A program made the translations under genes and the position numbers. Positions 11,331 to 20,888 of a DNA stretch of 64,000 bases are shown piece by piece. Source of the stretch: Eurosta solidaginis (taxonomy: Eukaryota > Arthropoda > Insecta > Diptera > Tephritidae); NCBI RefSeq assembly GCF_040869045.1, contig NC_090322.1, positions 174,172,672-174,236,671 of the forward strand, read 5' to 3'. The notes below the pieces were generated by a model. The model saw nothing but the letters and a program-made list of their open reading frames with translations, was not told the DNA's origin and made no database searches. Positions within the stretch are counted from its first letter, which is position 1; each line of letters starts with the position of its first letter.

Positions 11331-13138
11331 AGCGACTTCGAACTCATACCTTCGTCTACTTCTCTTTCCTAGAAGCTCTAGGTGTAGCCCCGCGCTATGC
11401 TGCCGAGTTACACCAGAGAAACGCCATGAAGCGTTAGGGAGTGACTATTCGGCCAAGGATGCCGCCCTCGAAATCATAAGCAATCTAAGTGGAAGTCATT
11501 GCGTAATGGGTGAAAATCGTATAATCCTCTGCGCATCTGCATGATTAAAATTTTACAAGGACCCTGGATAAAATTTTTAAAATGTAGACCAAAGTTTGCA
11601 GACGTTTGTGTTCACAACACTGATTTCAATAGTCTTGCTTAAATCAAAACGATATTTTAGAATGCCAGTCGACCGATTTTAAGTTGAAAGATGTTTACTG
11701 CTGTTTTCCGGCCTTATGATATAAGAGCTCATTATGGATGACCGCGTAGCTTCAGTTTTCAGACTAGTTCGAATGTCCACTACGTTAGGGTAGTAGCACA
11801 CACGGTCATTAGTTCGACTGTCTTCGGAAAGCTTTTGCTTCACCACTTTGAGTGTTCTTACGAAGGACAAAGCCTCACCAGGTAAGTATATGTGCCTACG
11901 TATTCACATTTGCAAAAGGAGTCGTAACGTGTAGGTGATATTTAAACTTGGTTGATATGCTATAATGAATGTGATTCACTCCAAGGAACTAGTTTTGGAT
12001 AGGGCCAATAACTTTAGGAAATGTCAAAGCGGGAGACTTGTGTCGTGAAGGATGAAGTATGAGTATCAAAATTAGGATTTCAGACGCTATTGTATAGTTT
12101 CGCAAATAAACAACAGATGTTTGAACGTAAGCCCAGACGATTTTTCAAACCCTTCTCATACATACATATATCCTCAACTTAAGTATGAGGTAAGAATCAT
12201 TTCAATTGACTGTTTATGCCCCTAGAACCTACTAAAGGATTTTGCATCACTGATTTCGATTATTTTTTCAGCCAATCGCAATATAATATTTAAAAAAAAA
12301 ATCGGCTTTTTTTTGGGGTATTTTGGTTTTTTTTTACAACCTGAGGACAATCTGAAAACAATTTGAAACGCCTTGGGTAATTTTATTTGAATTCATTGTT
12401 CATTATTAATTTTTTGAAAAAAATATTCAAAGTGAGCATATAAATTTATTATATAACTTTTCTTTTAGTGTTTTGTTTTAATAACATGGTGAATTGGGTG
12501 ATGGAAAGTCCGTGTTAAGCTGACATCGAAAACGCCTGTTTTTTAAATAACTTTTGAACATTTAGAACAAGTTAAATTTCGCAATTAGTCTCTTATAACT
12601 GGCAGTTATGCGCATCCGTTGATACCACTTTCGACCATATCCGACCAATTTTCGACATGAACAATAAATGGCATAAACAGTCTTAAACGAGTAGAAAATA
12701 TAGTAAGTAACGCGCCGGACTCCGCCGCCGCCGCGCCGATATTTTTGACTTTCGGCGGCGGCGGCGTGCGAAAAACGACCCTAATCGGCGGCGGCGGCGT
12801 ATACCTCTAGTTCACATAACCTGTTAATATGATACAAATACGTTTTTATTGTTAAGAGTTTCAGTGGAAAAAGGGAATAAGTGCACCAAATTATTTGTTG
12901 TTGAAATCGATAGCGTAAAAATGCAACTTGATGATGCTTCGAATTTGAGCATTCGTTCGGAAATAAAAAGAAAAAATATCCATCTAAATGTTGGCTTACC
13001 TCGCGTAGTGTTTTAATTGAATTATTTTATTTTGAAAATAGTGCAATTTTAATAATTTTGCAAAAAAAGGCTGCAGATAATTTGTTTTTTAGATCAGTGC
13101 ATTCGCAGTTTTATTTTCAATGAACTTAAAAAAATAAC
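11331..13138. other. Intronic sequence; GC-rich GGCGGC block at about 12710-12815
   Basis: 11331-11540 continues the sequence left of the fold-back insertion. No coding region is supported. At about 12710-12815 a block of CGCCGCC / GGCGGCGG strings, followed by CTCTAGTTCACATAACC, is the inverse of the block at 7497-7592. I find no RRM3-like exon on the minus strand here. Confidence 0.4.
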
Positions 13139-13262
13139 ATAACAAATATCTGCTTTTTAAAAGAAAAAATAACAAAAAATTTCTTCTTTTTAAAAGAAAA
13201 AATAACATAAAACATTTCTTCTTTTTAAAACAAAAAATATCTAAAAAAAATGTCTTCTCTTT
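13139..13262. repeat. A-rich tandem repeat, units of about 33-35 bp
   Basis: About four units of the form TTCTTCTTTTTAAAAGAAAA plus AATAACA follow each other, with drift in the last unit. Confidence 0.6.
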
Positions 13263-15217
13263 ATATGAATCGTAATAGCCTAAGAGCCCGTGACTGCCAG
13301 ACCTTTATCATTTTATAAAAGTTGAAATTTCGTCAGTGCATATTTCCAACTGAAGCAGGATCGTTGGTCTATTATAAAACTGAGTCATGGTGGCTTTAAC
13401 AGATATCGTGCAAAAATTTTGCAGAAAAATAGACCTTTCTTTCGTCATTTTATAAAGACTGATTTTCATATGTATATGGTCTTCGTCACGATATAAGAAG
13501 CCACTAGCCTCATTGCCAGACACTTTCCATAGTAAAAAATGACAACAAATGAATGTTTTCAATAATAAATGTGATATTTTAATTAATTTTAAGCATTTGG
13601 CATTGATCGCCTTGTATGCTGATATGTACCGCATCAATATATGGCGAAAAAAAGTTTAATATTCAAAAATTCATATTTCGAAAACAACGAGCTTTGGCCA
13701 ATGGATATTTACCCAAATTGAAATATAAACTGCTCACTAGATATAGAAAAAGTTTAAACATAAAACAATAACCGTTAACGTAAAGGCACCGTTTACCGAC
13801 CGGCCTCCTCTATCCGACCATTTTAGTTTTTATTGGTTTAAACATATAAAAAATAGCTACAAAGCCGTAAAACGGACCCCACACAATTCGAGAAATCATC
13901 GTGCGTCAATTGTTAAAACTTGAGTTTCAAACTTTAACGGATACTCTGTCAGTTAATTAAAAGCTACGCAGCAGTACAGTTCGCATCAAATTTGATGCGA
14001 AGAAAACATAAATCTGCCAAAATAAGAAGTAAGATTTTTTTAAACTATTCAGCGGTAAGTTTGACATTTATTGATTTATTAGTGTTTTAACGTCTTTAAA
14101 TTTTAATATGCAAGAAAAATTTGATTATCTTAATATATTAATGGGTCAATTAATTGTGGACGTAATGAGGGGCTCTAAAAATATTAACATTCTTAATACC
14201 GACCATTTGGTCAGTAACAGAAATTTGCAAGTTTGTAACTTAAACTAATTTAATATTTTTTTATGTTATTTTGTGAGTGTTTAGTGCTTATTTACTTATT
14301 CATTTAAGATATTTTATATATAATATACCGGTATCCGACCTATTTACTTTAGTGGATTTTTTGTAATTTACGTTAGTTTGCTCTATTTTATAAGCTTTTA
14401 TTTAGTTTCACTTTTGTTGTCTGTAATGGAATCTTGCAAGTTAAATTTGATACACTTCCCGGTGTCCGATTGAGCTGAAATTTTGCACACATATATAACT
14501 CCGATGACAATGCAATATTACTTTGTTAGAGTTCGATAAATTAATCGATAACACAGTTATCGGCAAAGATTTGTATTTACTTTGGCATAACAGCCTAAGT
14601 CCCATACAAACCCGCCGGTACCTATCCGTGGATTGTGATATTTGGAGGTGGTGAATCACGCGTGTCACGCGTGGTGAATCTCAACGCTTGCGAAAAGCGG
14701 AGACACAACCCTCTGCTGTATTTCTGTGTATAACCAACATAGCTGAATTTTTAAGGCTGTTTAACTCTGTAATCTTTTCTGTAATTTATTTTGCTTTTGG
14801 AAAAATTACCTATTTGAAAAAAGCTGGCTGAAAAATATTGGCATAACAGCTTAAGTTAAATCAAGATTGGAAAATCTTGGAAAATTTGAGCAGATGTGGC
14901 AATTTCGCGCGTCCGTTGAACGAAATATTGACAATCTGCTGATCATCGCTAGGAAATTAGCGACATTCCATCAACTAAGCAGCACGTTAGCAATACTACT
15001 GTTATTATTTGGCCGCTCAAACACACACATATTAATTGTGCATTAAATCTAAAATATACAAATACACCATAATAATTTACACGGCCAAAGCCATAATAAT
15101 TTACCCTACTAAAAATAAAAAAAAAATTCATATTTAAATTAAGTTTAAGAAAAAGGCTTTTCTAAGAACAAGCTTCTATTACTTGTTAATAAAACGAACT
15201 AAAAAGTAAAAAATAAA
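13263..15217. other. Intronic sequence without a supported gene
   Basis: A 16-bp perfect palindrome GCATCAAATTTGATGC lies at 13984-13999, and TATCCGACC-like strings are scattered (12630-14480). GGCATAACAGC.TAAGT occurs twice (about 14583 and 14840). A minus-strand frame (13308-13637) contains SIFLQNF, which faintly recalls an RRM RNP2, but it has no convincing acceptor or RNP1 and I do not call it an exon. Confidence 0.4.
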
Positions 15218-15812
15218 ATTAAAGAAAAAAAAACTTTTTTAAAAATAAGCTTTTATTATTTTGGTTAATAAAATTAACTAAAAAGTAAACAATAAATTGA
15301 CTATAAAGAAATATAACACTTTATAAGTTCATTGTAAGCTTAAACGATAATTAGGCTTTTTCGTCTGCGACAAAAAAATTCTATATTGTACATAATTATA
15401 TATTTTTAACATTAAAACTTTACACCTAAATTATTAAAGCCTACAGTTTATATCACAGTCCTAATTGTTCTAATAAAAGCGTGTTACATTGCGATAGCAA
15501 GAAAAAGAGATCCTAAATGTTCTTAATTATACCATCAAAATTTAACAGGTTTTTTTTTAGAACAATTTGGACTGTGATATAAACTGTAAGATTTATTAAT
15601 TTAGGTGTAAAGTTTTAATGTTAAAAATATATAATTATGTACAATATAGAATTTTTTTGTCGCAGACGAAAAAGCCTAATTATCGTTTAAGCTTACAATG
15701 AACTTATAAAGTGTTATATTTCTTTAGAGTTAATTTATTGTTTACTTTTTAGTTAATTTTATTAACCAAAATAATAAAAGCTTATTTTTAAAAAAGTTTT
15801 TTTTTCTTTAAT
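15218..15812. mobile_element. Large palindrome / fold-back element with arms of about 257 bp
   Basis: 15218-15475 is the near-perfect reverse complement of 15557-15812, with a loop of about 80 bp. Landmarks pair across the centre: TTTTTCGTCTGCGACAAAAA at about 15358 with its complement at about 15655, and CAGTTTATATCACAGTCC with GGACTGTGATATAAACTG. Left of the palindrome, 15147-15217 repeats part of the arm in diverged form. No open frame. It could be a MITE of the long-TIR type; a transcript through this intron would form a very stable hairpin. Confidence 0.85.
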
Positions 15813-16107
15813 TTTTTCGCTTTATTTCCAATTCATTTCGAAAAATCAATCGGCTTTTAAAGTCGTTTACTTTAAGTTTATTAGATATAATTGCATAATT
15901 ACTATATTGTTAGATTCTTTTAAGTCCGTGGAAGTAGAAACGTGCTAAAAAATTAGAATAAAACTCGGATTCGAGGACTTATTAGGTAAATTTGGGTTTC
16001 GTCGGAATCTGGATAAGATTTATTTCGCTGTCCTGTTTCCGTCCAACTCCGTTGCTTTTGGTTTTTGTGTGCTTGTTATCGCATGTATTTTTTCCAGGTT
16101 AGTCGTC

Positions 16108-16410
16108 ATGGATAAAAAGAAAAAGTTGAAGTATTCGCAGGAGAATATAGAAAAAGCGTTACAAGAGATAAGAGAAAAAAATGAGCATAAACCAGGCTGC
16201 GAAAACATACAAGGTTCCAAAAACAACGATATTAGACACATTAAAAATCCAGGCAAAATAGGGGGTCCAACTGTATTGACAAGCTCTAAAGAGATGTATC
16301 TGGAGCAATGGATTCTAGAATTGGGTGAAGTTGGTTTTCCGATAACAAAGACCCAGTTGCTGGGCTCTGTCACTAAGTTAATTAAACGAAATGCAGATAT
16401 TCGTTGCTTT
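16108..16410 (+). pseudogene. Remnant of a pogo/Tigger-type transposase N-terminus
   Basis: The frame begins MDKKKKLKYSQENIEKALQE, the pattern of the psq-type helix-turn-helix at the N-terminus of pogo/Tigger (jerky-like) transposases. After an A-run near 16178 the reading shifts by one, giving MSINQAAKTYKVPKTTILDT in another frame. It then shifts back before GGPTVLTSSKEMYLEQWI and GFPITKTQL. The catalytic DDE domain is missing. It is a 5' fragment of a dead transposase gene, with two compensating frame changes. Confidence 0.75.
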
Positions 16411-16479
16411 TGAAATTCGGCTTAAAAATTGCACATGGAACAACCAAATTATTTCTTGAATTAAAAAACGTCTTAGTAC

Positions 16480-16960
16480 CTCTAACTCGCGGGCCTCTCA
16501 GAAACCCCGTGCCCGGGGGGAATCCCCCATTCCCCCTCCCTACTCGACGGGCCTGACGGCATGACACTCTTAATACACGTCCAAAAAGCATTGTTGTAGC
16601 CATAAGAACACTACCCGAAGGCCTTGGGGAGTGTTATCGATGTTCATGGTTCTTTGCCGAATGCAGATCCGTTACCAAGCCCGACCATCTCGGGAACGAT
16701 TTGTTATGACCACATGCGACCTTCTTGACATTCACGCCCTCCCAACCCCTAGATCCATGAGGAGTTTGGGGTCGCCAGAGTTCGGCTGTTAATGAAACAG
16801 GATTCGCCACGGATAGGTGAGGTTGACAATTGGGTTTGAAGAAGCTATATATTGCGCTGGCAACCTGAAAGGGTTGCGCTACACAACCCCTTGAATTTGG
16901 TATTTTAGTCGCCTCTTACGAAAGGCATACCTGCCACGCGTGTCAAAGTGTCATGCTGTC
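16480..16960 (-). repeat. Dispersed repeat of about 480 bp, second copy inverted at 62800-63120
   Basis: Read on the minus strand, it contains GGCAGGTATGCCT, TAAGAGGCGACT, CAACCTCACCTA, CTCTGGCGACCCCAA, CTCATGGATCTAGGGG, CAAGAAGG and ATCGATAACACTCCC in order. The same ordered blocks occur on the plus strand at about 62836-63105. It is GC-richer than its surroundings. It could be the 5' UTR of a non-LTR element, but nothing coding is attached in either copy. Confidence 0.7.
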
Positions 16961-17240
16961 ATAGAGAATTACCTAACCATCTTAAAGCCTTGTTGTTATA
17001 GCTCCTAACAAAATTAGCCTATAAGATTTGTGTTGTAAGCTAATGTTATAAATAAAATAATAAAATAACTTTCTGAATATAAACTGAAAAAATTGTAGCT
17101 TTATGTGCAATGTTTCTTTATAGTATTAAAATAACGTAAGTTTATATAAACTCATGCTTGATCAACTCAATTCAATTTTAGTGGACTATTTTTGGTTTAG
17201 GATGTAATATGTATGTATATGTACATACATTTATACATAC

Positions 17241-17269
17241 CTCGGTTGCTGCCATATCGAGCGCGTCTT
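17241..17269 (-). other. Possible 29-nt microexon of the minus-strand RBM46-like gene
   Basis: The donor at 17338 (AAAG|GTAAGT) faces an acceptor at 17270-17271 (ACACTTTAG) across a 69-nt intron. That intron has a strong pyrimidine tract and a CTGAT branch-like site. The 29 nt then reach a donor GAG|GTATGT at 17240. The exon would begin in phase 0 and end in phase 2, exactly like the 233-nt RRM3 exon of the plus-strand paralogue. The encoded residues do not resemble an RRM. Alternatively the first exon simply reads through to a TAG at 17324. Confidence 0.4.
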
Positions 17270-17338
17270 CTAAAGTGTTCAATAAATCAGACAAAAAGGA
17301 AACAAACAAATCATACTCCCTCTCTACAAATCACTTAC

Positions 17339-18094
17339 CTTTTGTCCAGCATTATTGTCAACTATTGATTTTGGTTTAGCCCACTGCACTTTCAAGTCAT
17401 TACCCCACATACGCATACGTCCGGGTGTTGTACGCTTTTTTGCTTCCAAAGCTGTTTCATGATCATAAAATTCAATAAAAGCATACCCACGGTTCAGTTC
17501 ACCCTTTGCTGCCTCATCAGCTCTTGATGCATGCGCTGTACAATGTTCCATATCACGAAAAGCTTTCTTAAATCCACTTTCAAGCAATTCAAGAGGTAAT
17601 TGCTTTGGGATGTTACTTATATATAGACGATTCTTTCCTTGCGAACGATATACACTCAAACGTTCCCCATTAAGGAACACAAAATTCAATAATTCATATG
17701 CTGCCAAAGCTTCATATTCTTGAGTGTAACGTACAAATGCATAACCGCGCGTCATGTCGAATGATTCCATCATAAGACGCATTTCATAAACAACACCACA
17801 ACGAAATAGCCAAGCGATAAAACGCACCTCATCCAATGACTTGGGCAATTTGGCTACATACAATTCGCATTTGTAAGAAGGGCGTGCACCGACATAATCA
17901 AGTGGTGGACCAAATACTTTGCGTCCATTTTCCAAAATAGCTGGTAAAGATTTTGCTTTTTCGAAGAGCTCTTCTGTTCTAGACAAGCTGGAATTTGGTG
18001 AACTGTCAGCGGTTGAGGAAGTAGACCAGCTTCTTGGCGACCAACAAGCAGAAGAGTGCGCGTCCAAACTGGACATAAACGACGAATTAGACAT
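17339..18094 (-). CDS. 5' exon of an RBM46/A1CF-like RNA-binding protein, two RRMs
   Basis: The exon encodes 252 residues starting MSNSSFMSSL. A Ser-rich N-terminus of about 50 residues is followed by NGRKVFGPP, the signature just upstream of RRM1 in the hnRNP R/Q, A1CF, RBM46, RBM47 and DND1 group. RRM1 spans about residues 76-150 (RNP2 LYVAKL, RNP1 RGYAFVRY at 117-124). RRM2 spans about 155-240 (RNP2 LYISNI, RNP1 RGYAFIEF at 202-209) and ends VQWAKPK. The exon ends at AAAG|GTAAGT in phase 0, as does the second exon of the plus-strand paralogue. If not spliced, translation stops four codons later at 17324. The start codon is the first ATG of the open frame and lies 2.8 kb from the divergent paralogue. 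RBM46-class proteins bind mRNAs, mainly in germ cells; that role is family knowledge, not shown here. Confidence 0.85.
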
Positions 18095-19937
18095 TGCTTA
18101 CTAAAATCAGCGTTCGTAAAATTTTATTTATAGATCACTTATCTAAATAAAGCCACTCTCATTTAATTCACTGGTAGCGTCTGAACAATACAATTTATTC
18201 GCGATTTTCTGTAGAAATTTGTGATTATTGTGAAAAAAAACTGCACTTAGACGCAAAAGATTTGCTGAAGAATAAAATTTAAAGCACACTTTTAGGATAA
18301 ACTCACCAAGGGGAATTGATCATGCAAAATGGCTGGTCTGCCGTTACGATATAAAAATAACAGTTATAACGTTGAGATTAAAATTAAATCCAAAGCGATT
18401 TTCTTAATTATAACTTAATTAATTAAACAACACACAACTTAATTAATTTAACGAGTCTTTATAAAAATTTTCGTGCTTTTTTACCGTTCACTTAACTGAT
18501 TTATTATAGATAGTTAAGGCATGGTCACATACGTATATCAAGCTGTGTTCAGGTGTTGCAGCTTCAAGCTGGATTTCGATTCGATTCTGAATCGGTTTAA
18601 TCGATCTTTTTTTTAGAAATGTAGAATCGATTTTTTTTTAAATCGATTCGATTCTTTAGGCATCAAGGTTTTCATCTGCTTTACGGACGCTTGAGGAAAT
18701 ACATATTCTGTAATTTTTATTATTTTTATAAATTTAGCTTTATTGTTGGCTTCGAGAGAAAGATGAAGAAATTTCTCCGCACTTCTGGTAAGCAATATAT
18801 TGAAAATGTGTTTATCTCTTTTTTAGTATGATCATGTATGTATGTAATACTCCTATATTGCTAATACAGACTGGGTACACTTACAAACATACAGCCGATA
18901 TATTGCCGTTTAAAAGTTTTTGTTTTTGTAATCAAAAATCGAATGTACCCAAATTATTATTTTTTCTTTTGACATTTCGGTATATACTATATATACACTA
19001 TACTAATTACCTTCCCATGAAATGATCAAGTGAAGACCCATATGGCATTCCTTGATGCTTCCAATTTTGTCGGCAGTCAACGAAACGAGACAGAAACTGT
19101 CCTGCTTTCAGTGCCGTACCGGACGTCGTGGGGCCCTTGTGCAAAATTCACAGGAGGCCCTTGTACTAAAAAAAGGTTATAGGACACAAAAGGTTTTGCT
19201 TGTAGGGTATTTTTATATTATGTTGCATACATAGTTTCTTTACGCTTTTTTACAGCCAAAGTGTCGTACTACTTGTATCGCTAATCACAAGTGATCAGCG
19301 TTACAAAAAAATAAGTATTCTTATATCACTACATTTGACTAGCAAATTAATGACTAATACTCAATGTAAAACCTCAGAAACATCATAACTTCAACGCGTG
19401 TTGCGAGTTATGGGTCCCTCTACTTCCTACTAGGTTTTAATATAATCTGCGTGCACGGTTCTCGAGTCTCGAGTCGTTCGTATATATGTGGAATTTCATT
19501 GTGTCCATTTACACGATTATATATTAAAGGGCTTAAAATCTTTCAATAATCATATAATTTTCAGATACTAATAGTAGCTCAATCGGCACATTCGAACATA
19601 GATTTTCGCTCATCCACTGTTAAAAATCCAAGGCGAAGCCGAGAATTTTTAGTGGATGGTCTAAATCAACGTTTGGTATGTGTAGAATACGGTATTTTGC
19701 TCAAATTCTATCCTAGACGTCCATCCCGATATCTGCTTTTGGATTAGTATTTGAATAAAATAAAAAAAAAAAAATGTTTCCCATAATTTAGTGTACCTAT
19801 ATATTTTTCGGTGAAACTTTTGCGACTTTGGGGTTTGGAGGCCCCTCGGATCTGGGGCCCTGGTGCGCCGCACCGCTTGCACCAGTCTCGGTACAACCCT
19901 GCCTGCTTTATTTGTCAGGGAAAAATCGAGTAAATGG
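18095..19937. other. Divergent intergenic spacer, left part
   Basis: It holds the 5' flank of the minus-strand gene. At about 18565-18660 are AATCGATT-type simple strings, mirrored at about 20360-20450. A short hairpin (ATCCACTGTTAAAAAT ... ATTTTTAGTGGAT) lies at 19611-19656. A GC-rich patch (GGGGCCCTGGTGCGCCGCACC) sits near 19855. Frames here look fortuitous. Confidence 0.4.
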
Positions 19938-20450
19938 TTAAAGCCCCCATTAGTGATACTTAGCATAGACTTGACTTGACTTGGCGTAAACTTGGCAACT
20001 TAGCCGCGATTATACTCCACTTGGCGCATAAAATCTGGCATCATAATCAGCGTTGAAATTTATTTTTAAATAAATGTCAATTTGTATGACAAAATGTCAA
20101 AATGAAATGGAAACAAACAAATGGCATCTCAAAATGTAAACGTCACTTAGAACTTACATAGAAAATCAAAATTCAACAGACTTCTAAGTCAAGTTAAGTT
20201 TTGAGTAATCAGTATCATGCAATGTTCATTTAACAGAACTGTAAGTGACAGTTCGAACGCCAAGTCAAGTCTATGCTAAGTATCAGTAATGGAGCTTAAG
20301 TACGTATGTAAGTAAGTACAGTGTTACAAAGAACAAGCAAAATTTAAATAAACTTTGTTCGTTTCGATTTAATCGATTATATCGATTTTTTCTAGAATCG
20401 AATCGAAAAAATCGATTCTTAAAAAAATCTAATCGAATCCAGCTCTATTG
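18565..20450. repeat. Inverted pair of AATCGATT-rich blocks (about 18565-18660 and 20360-20450)
   Basis: The left block runs AGCTTCAAGCTGGATT then CGATTCGATT strings. The right block, read on the minus strand, runs CAAGCTGCAATAGAGCTGG then ATTCGATTAG strings. Each has ATCGATTTTTT-type sequence, and the two are in opposite orientation about 1.8 kb apart. Confidence 0.5.
19942..20295. mobile_element. 354-bp MITE with TTAA target duplication
   Basis: TTAA flanks it on both sides (19938-19941, 20296-20299). The left end AGCCCCCATTAGTGATACTT and right end (complement GCTCCATTACTGATACTT) form inverted ends that continue through AGCATAGACTTGACTTGGCG for about 40 bp. The core has no coding capacity. 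TTAA with such ends suggests a piggyBac-type non-autonomous element. It sits in the spacer between two divergent promoters. Confidence 0.8.
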
Positions 20451-20888
20451 CAGCTTGCTTGACCGGGGTAACTGTTTCGGAAATTATTCGACACGACACC
20501 GCCGAACTTTCATACACATTTTCGTCAAAAATAGAGCAATTAATCAAAATAATTATAAAGTGGCTCCTAAACACCATAAACCTACAACCATTTGCCTAAA
20601 AGCATTTCCATATTATGACTAAACGAAACGAAAAATCTACCACATCAATCTCGCATCAACGCACAACAAATTGTAGTGTACCACAATCCGCATACAACTC
20701 TGCATTGAAAATGTCGTCACCAAATTTATCTGGCAGTGCCGATCAATAACGGGAAATGAATATACTAGGAATTCAAATAAAAATATTCCAGGCGCCGCTG
20801 TCATTCAACGGAAAAATTATAATAGTTCTATTTGTGTTACTTAAAAATTTACTTAAAATAGGGAATTTAACGTATTTTAATAATTTTA
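20300..20888 (+). other. Upstream region and putative 5' UTR of the plus-strand RBM46-like gene
   Basis: No repeat is evident after 20450. An in-frame TAA at 20868-20870 precedes the ATG at 20889, supporting that start unless an intron intervenes. No certain TATA box is seen. Confidence 0.4.

Noticed and set aside
13308..13637. Minus-strand frame with SIFLQNF as the missing RRM3
   Set aside because: Only RNP2-like similarity; RNP1 and a credible acceptor are absent, and AAATGA-type direct repeats around it suggest chance.
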